Source: Flavobacteria bacterium BBFL7 (GTDB lineage Bacteria; Bacteroidota; Bacteroidia; Flavobacteriales; Flavobacteriaceae). Taken from it: a DNA stretch of 64,000 nt. The translations under genes and the position numbers were made by a program. This document shows, in pieces, positions 8,933 to 17,818 of the stretch. The stretch lies in assembly GCA_000153385.1 (NCBI GenBank), contig CH672375.1:416352-480351 (forward strand), in the 5' to 3' direction. Position 1 is the stretch's first letter, and each line of letters begins with the position of its first letter. Under the pieces are notes generated by a model that saw only the letters and a program-made list of their open reading frames with translations, was not told the origin of the DNA and did no database searches.

Positions 8933-9786
8933 TATACCGTATCTATAAAAGTTTTCTCAGTTCGATTAAATACTATAAGACCAAGAAAAAACATTATTAC
9001 TCCTAGTCCTAAACCTACATAAATTCCTTCCCAGTGAACGTCCATGTTATTAAACCATATGCTGCGATAGCTTTCTAGAATATGTGCGAGTGGATTCCAT
9101 TCTATGGCCCAGTAATAATCTTTTAATTTATCCTTTGCCGCATCCAGAGAATACATGACCGCACTTAAATACATTAATAAGTTAAGACTAAAACCAATTA
9201 AAATAGTCAGATCTCGATATTTAGTAGTAAAGGCCGATAGTATCATACCTAGACCCATTGCTATTAATATCACATTAAGTATAATTACTAGTAACAAAGG
9301 GAAATAAATGGAAGGTCTTACTTCTATGCCTTGATAAACATAATAAACATAAAAAAGGATAAGTATTAATAGTTGTATTCCATATTTAAATAATCCAGAT
9401 AACACCTTAGATGCAGGTGCAATGAACCTTGGGAAATACACCTTACCGAATAAGGTAGCATTAGATCTAAAGGCGTTACTGGTAGCATTCAAAGATTCCT
9501 TAAAATAAGACCATAGCGTTAAGCCTACCAAATTAAATAAAAAATCAGGAATTCCAATATTTTCAATTCCTGCGACTTTATTAAAAATTAATGTAAACAC
9601 TACACCTGTAAATAGGGGTTGAATTAAAAACCACAATGGACCTAGAATAGTTTGTTTATATACCGTGACTATATCTCTTTTTATAAAGAGAACTAGTAAG
9701 TCTCTATAACGCCATATTTCCTGAAGGTTAAGATCAATTAATTTACCTTTTGGTTTGATTTCATATAGCCACTCTTCTTTTGCCAT
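8932..9786 (-). CDS. polysaccharide ABC exporter permease (ABC-2, Wzm type)
   Basis: The 284-residue protein has a cytoplasmic N-terminus (RYRDLLVLFIKRDIVTVYKQT, a family-typical coupling region), LGPLWFLIQPL at the first membrane segment and about six hydrophobic helices in all, as expected for ABC-2 permeases of capsule and O-antigen export. It works with the ATPase at 6819-8108 in the inner membrane. The reconstructed full-length kinase frame would end only 4 bases before this start. Confidence 0.88.
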   Translation of the reverse strand: MAKEEWLYEIKPKGKLIDLNLQEIWRYRDLLVLFIKRDIVTVYKQTILGPLWFLIQPLFTGVVFTLIFNKVAGIENIGIPDFLFNLVGLTLWSYFKESLNATSNAFRSNATLFGKVYFPRFIAPASKVLSGLFKYGIQLLILILFYVYYVYQGIEVRPSIYFPLLLVIILNVILIAMGLGMILSAFTTKYRDLTILIGFSLNLLMYLSAVMYSLDAAKDKLKDYYWAIEWNPLAHILESYRSIWFNNMDVHWEGIYVGLGLGVIMFFLGLIVFNRTEKTFIDTV

Positions 9787-9790
9787 AAGT

Positions 9791-9935
9791 CTAGACTTTA
9801 GGTTTAAAAACTCTTTTAAACCATTTTTTTACTATATTAAAATAGCTATTTCTATTCTCATTTTCATGATATCCATTACCATATGCTCCATAGCCGTATC
9901 CATAACCATATCCAATAACCATAACCGTACTTGCC
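9791..9935 (-). other. out-of-frame remnant of the Wzc tyrosine tail
   Basis: In the alternative reading frame the DNA encodes repeated Tyr-Gly pairs, then GAYGNGYHENENRN, SYFNIVKKWFKRVFKPKV and a stop (TAG) at 9791-9793. This is exactly the kind of tail that flavobacterial Wzc proteins carry, and it fills the otherwise odd 89-base gap before the permease gene. The repeat unit is a hexamer (GGTTAT and variants) on the minus strand, which is slippage-prone. A one-base sequencing or assembly error is equally possible. Confidence 0.75.
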
Positions 9936-12251
9936 ACGTTCATTGAAATAATTAAACACAAAGCTTAAATTATCAAGTTCTTTACGGTTGTATTTATCAT
10001 TAACGACATCTAGCATAGTTTTTCTAGTATACTCTTGACGTATCATGTATAGAGTAGCGTCCGCATGTTTTGCAATCTCTAATGCATCAGCCACTAAACC
10101 TAAAGGTGGCGTGTCTAAAATAACATAATCATAATCCTTCTTAAACTGCTCTATCATTTCACCGGCGCGTTTGGACATAATAAGTTCACTAGGATTAGGC
10201 GGAACAGGACCTGATAAGGCAATATCTAAATTCTCTATTCCCGCTGAACGTATGATTTCATTTAGGCTACAATCATTTACTAAATAATTAGAAACTCCTA
10301 GATCATTATCTATCTCAAAATCATCAAAAATCTTAGGTTTTCTTAAATCTAAACCTACTAATAAAGTACGCTTACCGCTCAATGCGAAAACGGTTGCTAG
10401 ATTAATACTGGTAAAAGTTTTTCCTTCTCCACTTACACTACTAGTTACCATTACAGTACGTGATCCATGCAGTGATTCTTGATTATATAAAAAGTGTAAA
10501 CTAGATCTTATTCCTCTAAAAGCTTCTGCTATGGTAGATTTGGGTTTATCCTTTACAATTAAATTTGTAGGATGATCCATTTTACCTACCACTCCTATCA
10601 ATGGTATTTTAGAAAGCTTTTCAACATCTTTAGGAGAGTGAATATAATTATCTAATATGGTGAGAATGAATGCTATTGAAATAGGAATTGCTAGTCCTAT
10701 TAATAGTGCCATTAAATAATTAATATTTGAATCTCTTCTAGTACCGCCACCTCCAGTATCTTTAGCCTCATCTATAACATACACATCAGATACATTTGCA
10801 GCACGTACTAGCTCTGCTTCGGTTCTTTTGGCCATAAACAAATTATAGGTGCTTTGATTGACATCAAATTGTCTTTGAATCTTAAGAAATTCTTGTTGTT
10901 CTTTAGGCAACTTTTTAATCTGCGCTTCTACCTTACCTATCTGACCATAAAGAATACTCAATTCACGATTAAGGAGAGATTTTGAGCTCGTAATATTTTC
11001 ATATATAACATCCTTTACAGCATTAATATCACGATCTAATTCTCTAAAAACTGGGGCATCGGCTCTCATAGCAAATTCCCTTCTCTTGCGCTCTTCTGAT
11101 AATTGAATTAACCTAGATACTGCTGCAGATATACTTCCTTCCTCAATCCCAACTACTGATGGCGCCTGAATAATAGTGTAATCAGTCTTATTTTGAAGAT
11201 AATTTTTAAGGTTATCATAGTAATTTAACTTGTTTTGAATTCCACGTTTTTGGATTTCAAACTCAGTGAGTTTTAAATTAAAATCTGAATTTTGAGTTAC
11301 GGCATCTAACATTTGAGATTTATCCTTAAAATCTTCAAGGTCTTTCTCTGATTTTTTTAATGCTTTTTCTTGAACTATAAGTGAACTGTCTATATATTTT
11401 ATGGTACTCACAGCAAACTTATTTTTGCGTTCTAATTCACCGCGTTCTAAAATTACTGAACTGGTGTTTATATAATCTACTAATCGTTGTTTGTTTTCAC
11501 CAGATAAACTTAACAATAAAATGGAAGAACCTGAAGGCTCTTGTCTTATAGCAATAGATTTATATTTATTTACGGTACCCCAATAATTCCCGAAATTGAA
11601 CAACCATTCTCCAGTTTTAATGGATTCTGTGCGTTTATCGATGATTACATTGAGAAAAGGTAATTGTATAGAGTCCCCAAATTTGAATTGTTTTTTCCAC
11701 TCTCCTTCAGGAACAGTGACTGCTTGACTTTTTTTCAAACTGTAATGATAACCTGAGGCTGTAGAACTGGAGAAATTACTAGAAAGCTCAAATTTCTCTT
11801 GATTTAATACTTTAATTCTTATATTTTTTCCCGATAATTGCGTTTTGCTGCTATCAGCATAAATATAGAATGGTGTCTTTTTATAAGCATCAGTATTATA
11901 ATAATCACCTTCTTTTATATAATTAATATAAAACTGTAACTCGTCAACAACTTGTTCTGCATGAGTACGAGACTTAAACTGTACTATAGCGGTTGTTACC
12001 TTATCAGTAGTTCCGCCCCAATTAAAAGTCAAACTCGTATTATTAGTAAAAAGCGGATTTGAATTATCTTTTATACTAATCAATGAATTCGCAGAATAAA
12101 TAGTTCTTATAAATTGATTTTTATAGTAGGCATAAGAAAGCCCTATCCCCAAACAGATTATGAATAGCCACCATAACTTAATAAGTTTAGACAGAAATTG
12201 GCGGACATCAAAAATGCCCGATAAAGAATTAATTTCTTTTTCTTCTTCCAT
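9876..12251 (-). CDS. Wzc-like chain-length regulator / BY-type tyrosine kinase, C-terminus frameshifted
   Basis: The 791-residue open frame has a Wzz-like N-terminal part with a membrane helix near 27-44, a long coiled-coil periplasmic region, a second helix near 505-530 and a cytoplasmic kinase domain with Walker A SVSGEGKTF (about 604-612), A' LLVGLDLRKP and B YVILDTPPLG. BY-kinases control polymer length and export through phosphorylation of a Tyr cluster at the extreme C-terminus. Here that tail reads KYGYGY and then switches to a Trp-rich string (WIWLWIRLWSIW). One extra base at 9914-9915 causes this. Removing it gives ten Tyr and a basic end, with a stop at 9791. Confidence 0.85.
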   Translation of the reverse strand: MEEEKEINSLSGIFDVRQFLSKLIKLWWLFIICLGIGLSYAYYKNQFIRTIYSANSLISIKDNSNPLFTNNTSLTFNWGGTTDKVTTAIVQFKSRTHAEQVVDELQFYINYIKEGDYYNTDAYKKTPFYIYADSSKTQLSGKNIRIKVLNQEKFELSSNFSSSTASGYHYSLKKSQAVTVPEGEWKKQFKFGDSIQLPFLNVIIDKRTESIKTGEWLFNFGNYWGTVNKYKSIAIRQEPSGSSILLLSLSGENKQRLVDYINTSSVILERGELERKNKFAVSTIKYIDSSLIVQEKALKKSEKDLEDFKDKSQMLDAVTQNSDFNLKLTEFEIQKRGIQNKLNYYDNLKNYLQNKTDYTIIQAPSVVGIEEGSISAAVSRLIQLSEERKRREFAMRADAPVFRELDRDINAVKDVIYENITSSKSLLNRELSILYGQIGKVEAQIKKLPKEQQEFLKIQRQFDVNQSTYNLFMAKRTEAELVRAANVSDVYVIDEAKDTGGGGTRRDSNINYLMALLIGLAIPISIAFILTILDNYIHSPKDVEKLSKIPLIGVVGKMDHPTNLIVKDKPKSTIAEAFRGIRSSLHFLYNQESLHGSRTVMVTSSVSGEGKTFTSINLATVFALSGKRTLLVGLDLRKPKIFDDFEIDNDLGVSNYLVNDCSLNEIIRSAGIENLDIALSGPVPPNPSELIMSKRAGEMIEQFKKDYDYVILDTPPLGLVADALEIAKHADATLYMIRQEYTRKTMLDVVNDKYNRKELDNLSFVFNYFNERGKYGYGYWIWLWIRLWSIW

Positions 12252-12252
12252 T

Positions 12253-13059
12253 TTACAATCGAGTAAAGAGTAATACTGTAGTTACTAATGTAGTCAATAC
12301 AGAAATGATAGTTGTAAATGATGCAAGTCCAGTAGTTCCAGTACCTAAAGATTTTTGAGGTAATGGATCTACTACAATCATGTCATTAGGTTGTATGTAA
12401 TAATAAGGCGAATAAATAACGTTTAATTGCGTTAAATCAAGATGATGCACCTTAACACCATCGGGATATTGCCTTACTATGCGCACTTTGGTTAAATCTC
12501 CTGTGATAGGTACTCCACCACTGTTTGCAATAGCTTCAATAATCGTAGCCTGATCTCTATATATAACTTGCTCACCTTTGCCTCCAACTTCACCAGCCAT
12601 CACATAACGTAACCCACCTAAACGTACATTAACAAAAAGCTCTGCATTTTCTTTAAAATACTCATTTAACAATCTTGTTTCTATAAACTCTCGTAATTCT
12701 TCTAATGTAAGACCAATTGCTTTTATCTTTCCTAGTTGTGGAACTCTTATATCTCCATGTTGATCTATAGTATAACCAGTAAAATACAAGCCAGAACCTT
12801 GAACTGCCCCATTCGAACTATTATTTGTGTTACCAGCATTAAACATGGAGATTAAATCATTATCATATGGCGCCTTAATTTGAATACTTAATACATCATT
12901 AATTTGTAATCTATAGGGTGGCTGTACTTTTTGAATAGTAATAAGCGAGTCATTTTTTACAGTTGGAGACTCTTGTAAATAAGTAATATTACGTGTAGGA
13001 ACGCAAGAACTTACCATTAAAACCAAACCTATAATTAATAAACCTAAAACGGTACGCAT
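12253..13059 (-). CDS. polysaccharide export outer-membrane lipoprotein (Wza-like)
   Basis: A 268-residue lipoprotein with lipobox cysteine at residue 19 (MVSSC). The poly-export domain follows (PPYRLQINDVLSIQIKAPYD, about 47-66) and then SLBB-like beta-grasp segments (YVMAGEVGGKGEQVIYR). A short hydrophobic helix ends the protein (TIISVLTTLVTTVLLFTRL), as in many Bacteroidota homologues. It is predicted to form the outer-membrane export channel working with the Wzc-like protein. It is the first gene of the operon, with the next start 1 base downstream. Confidence 0.88.
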   Translation of the reverse strand: MRTVLGLLIIGLVLMVSSCVPTRNITYLQESPTVKNDSLITIQKVQPPYRLQINDVLSIQIKAPYDNDLISMFNAGNTNNSSNGAVQGSGLYFTGYTIDQHGDIRVPQLGKIKAIGLTLEELREFIETRLLNEYFKENAELFVNVRLGGLRYVMAGEVGGKGEQVIYRDQATIIEAIANSGGVPITGDLTKVRIVRQYPDGVKVHHLDLTQLNVIYSPYYYIQPNDMIVVDPLPQKSLGTGTTGLASFTTIISVLTTLVTTVLLFTRL

Positions 13060-13304
13060 AAATCTTTTCGGAATAAGCTGTAAATATAAAATTATCTATT
13101 TAAAATGCCTATTATCACTAAGCGATTATCACTACAGTTCTATGAACAACATGGCTTAATTACTTTTATTTGATCCGTATACAAAAACGACTCTTCAATT
13201 TTTAAATAAAATTGACCCAACAACCCTTAGAAAACCAGCAATCTTAAATATCAAACCCCTCAAAAAAACACGTATTATTGCAATCCATTAAAACATAGGA
13301 TTTC
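13060..13304. promoter_or_regulatory. divergent intergenic region with direct repeats
   Basis: This 245-base gap separates the minus-strand polysaccharide operon from the plus-strand ABC-F gene, so it must hold both promoters. Two direct copies of ATTATCACTA lie at 13111-13120 and 13125-13134 (14-base period), a possible regulator site. On the minus strand a TATATTTA lies just before the lipoprotein gene, one base off the TAnnTTTG consensus. No RNA gene was recognised. Confidence 0.4.
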
Positions 13305-15185
13305 ATGAACTATATATCTGTTGAAAATGTCTCTCGTAGCTTTGGGGAACGCGTGTTGTTTGATAATATCTCATTAGGTATTAATGAAGGTCAGAAAATA
13401 GGTTTTGTAGCAAAAAACGGTTTCGGTAAAACATCGCTACTTGATATCATTATAGGGAAAGAAATGCCTAATACTGGATCGGTAAACCGTCGTAATGATT
13501 TACGTATGGCATTCTTACTACAAGAACCAGATTTAGATCCCAATGCCACGATAGAAGAAATCATCTTAGATTCTGACATTCCTATTATAAAAATTATAGC
13601 AAATTATGAAAAGGCACTGCAAAACATGGAAGATGCAGATAAGTATCAAGCAGCCTTTGACGCCATGGACTCTTCAAATGCTTGGGATTTTGAAACTAAA
13701 TACAAACAGATACTTTCTAAATTAAAACTAGATGATCTTTCTCAAAAAGTAGAAAATCTAAGTGGTGGACAAAAAAAGCGAATCGCTATGGCTATAGCTT
13801 TACTATCAGATCCACAGCTATTAATAATGGACGAACCTACTAACCACTTAGATCTTGAAATGATCGAATGGCTAGAAGAGTATTTCAAGCAAGAAAACTA
13901 CACCATACTTATGGTGACACACGACCGTTATTTCTTAGATCGTGTTTGTAACGAAATCATAGAGCTAGATAATGGGAAACTTTATACCTATAAAGGGAAT
14001 TATTCTTATTATGTAGAGAAAAAAGAAGAACGTTTAGAAATTGAACAAACCACTCAAGAAAAAGCGCAACAACTTTATAAAAAAGAATTACAGTGGATGC
14101 GTCGACAGCCTAAAGCACGTACAACAAAATCTAAATCACGTATTGATGATTTTTACCAAATAAAAGAAGCTGCTCACAACCGTCGTAAGGATCATAAAGT
14201 AGAATTAGAAATTAACATGGAACGTTTAGGCACTAAAGTGGTTGAACTTCATAAAATATCTAAATCATTCCCTGGTAAAAAGCTTATCGATAATTTCTCG
14301 TACAACTTTATTAAAGGAGAACGAGTAGGAATTATAGGAAAAAATGGAACTGGTAAATCGACATTCCTGAATATGATCACTGGGAATCTACTACCAGACT
14401 CTGGTAAAGTAGTGAAAGGTGAAACAGTAAAAATAGGCTACTATACTCAAGGTGGCATAGACATCAAGCCTGGCCAAAAGGTCATTGATGTGATTAAAGA
14501 ATACGGTGAATACATTCCTCTTAATAAAGGAAAAATCATTAGTGCAAGTCAGCTGTTAGAGCGATTTATGTTTGACAGTAAAAAGAAACATGACTTTGTA
14601 GAAAAACTAAGTGGTGGTGAACGCAAACGACTTTACTTATGTACAGTACTCATTCAAAACCCTAATTTTCTAATTCTTGATGAACCGACTAATGATCTAG
14701 ATATCCCTACTTTAAATATCTTAGAAAACTTTTTAATGGATTTCCCTGGTTGTCTAATGGTGGTAAGTCACGACCGTTATTTTATGGATAAGATTGTAGA
14801 TCATCTATTTGTTTTCAATCAGTCCGGAACCATCACAGATTTCCCTGGGAACTATAGTGATTTCCGTGCTTATGTAGGAAACACTGATCTTGCGCTCGAT
14901 AAAGAAGACACTGCTTCAGGCGAAAAAGTCGTTACAAAAAAAACTGTTGAAAAGAAAGCTGTAGAAAATAATGGCCCGACTCGTGAACAGCAAAAAGAAC
15001 TTTCTAGACTAGAAAACAGTATTAAGAAACTAGAAGAACAACGTGTTAAACTTCAAGAGTCCTTTCTAGACACTTCTCTTACACCAGAAGAACTCGCAGC
15101 TAATTCTATAAAACTAGATCAGGTAAAAGCAGACTTAGAAGAAAGAGAAATGGAATGGTTGGAACTTACGGAGTCGATTGGATAG
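13305..15185 (+). CDS. ABC-F family ATPase (Uup-like)
   Basis: This 626-residue soluble protein has two ABC domains and no membrane segment. The first has Walker A AKNGFGKTSLL (about 36-46) and signature LSGGQKKRIAMA; the second has GKNGTGKSTFL (about 346-356) and LSGGERKRLYLC. Both have DEPTNxLD Walker B motifs. A charged linker holds the basic RRQPKARTTKSKSRI stretch. The last 90 residues are a coiled coil (EQQKELSRLENSIKKLEEQ) as in Uup. ABC-F proteins act on the ribosome or, for Uup, on branched DNA. Which applies here is unknown. Confidence 0.9.
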   Translation: MNYISVENVSRSFGERVLFDNISLGINEGQKIGFVAKNGFGKTSLLDIIIGKEMPNTGSVNRRNDLRMAFLLQEPDLDPNATIEEIILDSDIPIIKIIANYEKALQNMEDADKYQAAFDAMDSSNAWDFETKYKQILSKLKLDDLSQKVENLSGGQKKRIAMAIALLSDPQLLIMDEPTNHLDLEMIEWLEEYFKQENYTILMVTHDRYFLDRVCNEIIELDNGKLYTYKGNYSYYVEKKEERLEIEQTTQEKAQQLYKKELQWMRRQPKARTTKSKSRIDDFYQIKEAAHNRRKDHKVELEINMERLGTKVVELHKISKSFPGKKLIDNFSYNFIKGERVGIIGKNGTGKSTFLNMITGNLLPDSGKVVKGETVKIGYYTQGGIDIKPGQKVIDVIKEYGEYIPLNKGKIISASQLLERFMFDSKKKHDFVEKLSGGERKRLYLCTVLIQNPNFLILDEPTNDLDIPTLNILENFLMDFPGCLMVVSHDRYFMDKIVDHLFVFNQSGTITDFPGNYSDFRAYVGNTDLALDKEDTASGEKVVTKKTVEKKAVENNGPTREQQKELSRLENSIKKLEEQRVKLQESFLDTSLTPEELAANSIKLDQVKADLEEREMEWLELTESIG

Positions 15186-15263
15186 TATTTTTATAAAAAT
15201 AAAGTTGAATTCAAATACTACTTTTAAATAAACAGAAAATAGTAACACAGAAATAGTTTCCTC

Positions 15264-16031
15264 TTGCTTCACCAACTCAAGAACTATATAAAACACTGCC
15301 TTAAATCCTTTCATTTACATGGGATTCACTCGCCGTTTGTGTTTACACTCGAGAAAAAGTGCTTAAGAGATAAAACGTATTATGAGCAGTATGATGCTAT
15401 AAGACGCTTTCGCGAAAGCGTAAAAAACAACCACACCATTTTACACATAGAAGATTATGGAGCTGGAAGTAAAGTCTTTAAAACTGATGAACGTCGTGCG
15501 AGCGACATTCTGAAATACAATTCTAGTGATAGAAAATCTGCTGAAATGTTATTCCGGTTGTGCAACTATTTTAATGTAAGCAACGTTTTAGAACTTGGTA
15601 CTTCCATAGGAATAGCAACACATGCTATGGCCTTATCAGGTGCTCATATAACCACAATTGAAGGCAGTCCAGAGGTTCAAAAATTTGCACAATCACAATT
15701 CGAAAAATTTAACCTAGATAAGGTAAAAAGTGTTTGCAGTAAGTTTGATAAATTTCTTAGTAATCAATTAGGGACAACATATGACCTGATTTACATTGAT
15801 GGACATCACGATGGAATGGCTACCATAAACTATTTTAATGCTTGCCTAAAACTATCTCACAAAGACACTATTTTTATACTGGACGACATATACTGGTCGC
15901 AGGATATGACAGATGCATGGAATCAACTATGTCAACATGCAAACGTCACCGCTAGTATAGATCTGTATGATGTCGGGCTCTTATTTTTAAGAAAAGAACA
16001 ATTGCAAGAACGTTTTTACATCAAATTGTAA
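15264..16031 (+). CDS. class I SAM-dependent O-methyltransferase, TTG start
   Basis: A 255-residue methyltransferase with motif I VLELGTSIGIATHAMALSGA (about 109-128), an acidic TTIEGSPE and DLIYIDGHHDG (about 175-185), the pattern of small-molecule O-methyltransferases. The start is the TTG at 15264: an in-frame TAA lies 21 bases upstream, no ATG is available before conserved sequence, and the N-terminus LHQLKNYIKHCLKSFHLHG with HSPFVF looks complete. The iterated palindrome encodes RFRES at about 48-52. Substrate unknown. Confidence 0.8.
   Translation: MLHQLKNYIKHCLKSFHLHGIHSPFVFTLEKKCLRDKTYYEQYDAIRRFRESVKNNHTILHIEDYGAGSKVFKTDERRASDILKYNSSDRKSAEMLFRLCNYFNVSNVLELGTSIGIATHAMALSGAHITTIEGSPEVQKFAQSQFEKFNLDKVKSVCSKFDKFLSNQLGTTYDLIYIDGHHDGMATINYFNACLKLSHKDTIFILDDIYWSQDMTDAWNQLCQHANVTASIDLYDVGLLFLRKEQLQERFYIKL
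15405..15420. repeat. iterated palindrome copy 3 (CGCTTTCGCGAAAGCG)
   Basis: Perfect palindrome inside the O-methyltransferase gene, read as RFRES. It extends to 18 bp (A at 15404, T at 15421). Confidence 0.95.
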
Positions 16032-16088
16032 CGTTATTAGAATTTGAACGTCCTATGAGAAAGGCTAATAATTCCATACTTTTAACCT

Positions 16089-16790
16089 ATGAGTGATAAT
16101 GTAATAGATGTGCGTGGTATCGTGCGTAATTTTAAACTGGGACAAGAAGTTGTTAAAGTTCTTAAGGGTATAGATCTCGAGATTAAACGTGGTGATTATG
16201 TTGCACTTATGGGACCATCAGGATCTGGAAAATCAACTTTAATGAATTTACTAGGCTGCCTAGATACGCCTACAGCTGGTTCTTATAAATTAAATGGCAC
16301 AGACGTTTCTAGCTTAAGCGATGATCAACTGGCAGATATTAGAAACACAGAAATAGGTTTTGTATTTCAAACTTTCAATCTTTTACCTCGTACAACAGCA
16401 TTAGATAATGTCGCATTACCCATGGTTTATGCCGGTAAGTCTAAGAAAGAACGTAATGCACGCGCCACTGAAGTACTTGAAAGTGTAGGATTAGGCGATC
16501 GTATGGATCACCAGCCTAATCAATTATCTGGTGGACAGCGCCAGCGTGTTGCCGTAGGTAGAGCTCTAGTTAACAATCCATCTATCATACTAGCAGATGA
16601 GCCTACAGGAAATCTAGATTCTAAAACAGGTGTTGAAATTATGGCTCTTTTTGACAAGATTCATGCAGACGGAAACACAGTGATTCTAGTAACGCATGAA
16701 GAGGAAATTGCAGAGCATGCTCATAGAGTCATCAGACTACGTGATGGCATCATTGAGACCGACCTTAGAAATAAAGAATGGAAGGATTGA
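16089..16790 (+). CDS. ABC transporter ATPase, LolD/MacB family
   Basis: A 233-residue single ATPase domain with Walker [16 protein letters not shown] (about 41-55), Q-loop [10 protein letters not shown], signature [15 protein letters not shown] (about 142-156) and Walker [13 protein letters not shown]. These match the MacB/LolD/FtsE group, which drives lipoprotein release or export. No permease gene is adjacent, so its partner must be encoded elsewhere. A 55-residue membrane protein overlaps its last 13 bases. Confidence 0.88.
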   Translation: MSDNVIDVRGIVRNFKLGQEVVKVLKGIDLEIKRGDYVALMGPSGSGKSTLMNLLGCLDTPTAGSYKLNGTDVSSLSDDQLADIRNTEIGFVFQTFNLLPRTTALDNVALPMVYAGKSKKERNARATEVLESVGLGDRMDHQPNQLSGGQRQRVAVGRALVNNPSIILADEPTGNLDSKTGVEIMALFDKIHADGNTVILVTHEEEIAEHAHRVIRLRDGIIETDLRNKEWKD

Positions 16791-16945
16791 GCGAATATAA
16801 AGACTGGCTATATATAGGCGCTGTTATCATTGCCTTTTTTGTTTTCCTATTATGGAATCGCAAAACACATGGCCGCTCTAGAACAAAAAATAGACGCAGC
16901 TTTAAAGCCCGACTAGATGATCGTAAAAAAGAACAACAGAAATAG
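16778..16945 (+). CDS. small single-pass membrane protein
   Basis: A 55-residue frame starts with ATG inside the end of the ATPase gene. It reads [18 protein letters not shown], then a hydrophobic helix to about residue 25, followed by a very basic tail ([20 protein letters not shown]). The arrangement predicts an N-out, C-in inner-membrane peptide. It stops 2 bases before the convergent thioredoxin gene. I do not recognise a family; the overlap suggests co-translation with the ATPase. Confidence 0.6.
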   Translation: MEGLSEYKDWLYIGAVIIAFFVFLLWNRKTHGRSRTKNRRSFKARLDDRKKEQQK

Positions 16946-16947
16946 TA

Positions 16948-17628
16948 TTACTCATTCACCATTTCTCTTAATGTTGCAGATAAGTTCAAATGCTCTGCAA
17001 TAATATCACCATAAACCTCAACAATTTTCCCGTTTTTATCTAAGAGTAAATTCATAGGAAAAGCTTGAACACCATAAGCATCGATTGCAGGTCGCACATC
17101 TGTAAGATGTTCAAAATTGAATGCCTTTCTATCTAGAAAATGATTGACCACATAGTCTTTATCAAAAGTGATAGCTACAAAATTAACTTCGCCATTAAAT
17201 TCTTGTTCTAATTGATTTAAATATGGGATTTCTATAATACAAGGTCCACATCGCGTGAACCAAAAATTGACAACCGTAGGCTTACCTGTATAATCCACAT
17301 CATCAATTCCAGAACTATCACTAGCTATAAACTCCTCCATAGGAAAGCGATCACCTATCTTTTTGCGATGCACTAAAAAAGGATCATAATAATTGGAATT
17401 TGGATTACTGTCTACAACAGTTACTTTAACCGTTTGAATTACAGAATCCTGAGCCGTTCGTGTACTAATTGAATTATGTATTACTAAACCTGTGGATAAG
17501 GTTTTTTTATATTTTTCAAACTCAAAAAAATCCATCACAGTGCCATCCTCTATCTGATAGTAAGTAATTTGCGCCTGGGACAATGCAGCTGCACTGATCA
17601 ATAAAATAATAAAAAACAACTTTTTCAT
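16948..17628 (-). CDS. TlpA-like periplasmic thioredoxin-fold protein
   Basis: A 226-residue protein with an N-terminal signal peptide (KKLFFIILLISAAALSQAQ). The thioredoxin-like domain has the redox motif WFTRCGPCIIEIP (CGPC at about 131-134) and a cis-Pro segment QAFPMNLLLD near 190-199. TlpA/ResA-type proteins reduce disulfides outside the cytoplasm, often for cytochrome maturation. It converges on the preceding plus-strand genes and has no obvious functional neighbour. Confidence 0.85.
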   Translation of the reverse strand: MKKLFFIILLISAAALSQAQITYYQIEDGTVMDFFEFEKYKKTLSTGLVIHNSISTRTAQDSVIQTVKVTVVDSNPNSNYYDPFLVHRKKIGDRFPMEEFIASDSSGIDDVDYTGKPTVVNFWFTRCGPCIIEIPYLNQLEQEFNGEVNFVAITFDKDYVVNHFLDRKAFNFEHLTDVRPAIDAYGVQAFPMNLLLDKNGKIVEVYGDIIAEHLNLSATLREMVNE

Positions 17629-17740
17629 AAGTCAAAAATACGGATTTGTAGAACGTATCACAGTATTCAAAGAAGATGCCACTTTCTGTTTAAATAACTT
17701 TTATAAATCGACAATATTGAAATAAACTATTTCAACAACA

Positions 17741-17780
17741 AATAAAAAATGCTTCTTTAGTTCTCACCCAAAGAAGCATT
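17741..17780 (-). terminator. Rho-independent terminator after rimO
   Basis: The 11-bp stem AATGCTTCTTT (17748-17758) pairs with AAAGAAGCATT (17770-17780). Read on the minus strand it is followed by a T-rich run, as expected for a terminator of rimO. Confidence 0.8.
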
Positions 17781-17818
17781 GTTCATTATAAATTTACTAA
17801 TGTATTAAAATACAAACA

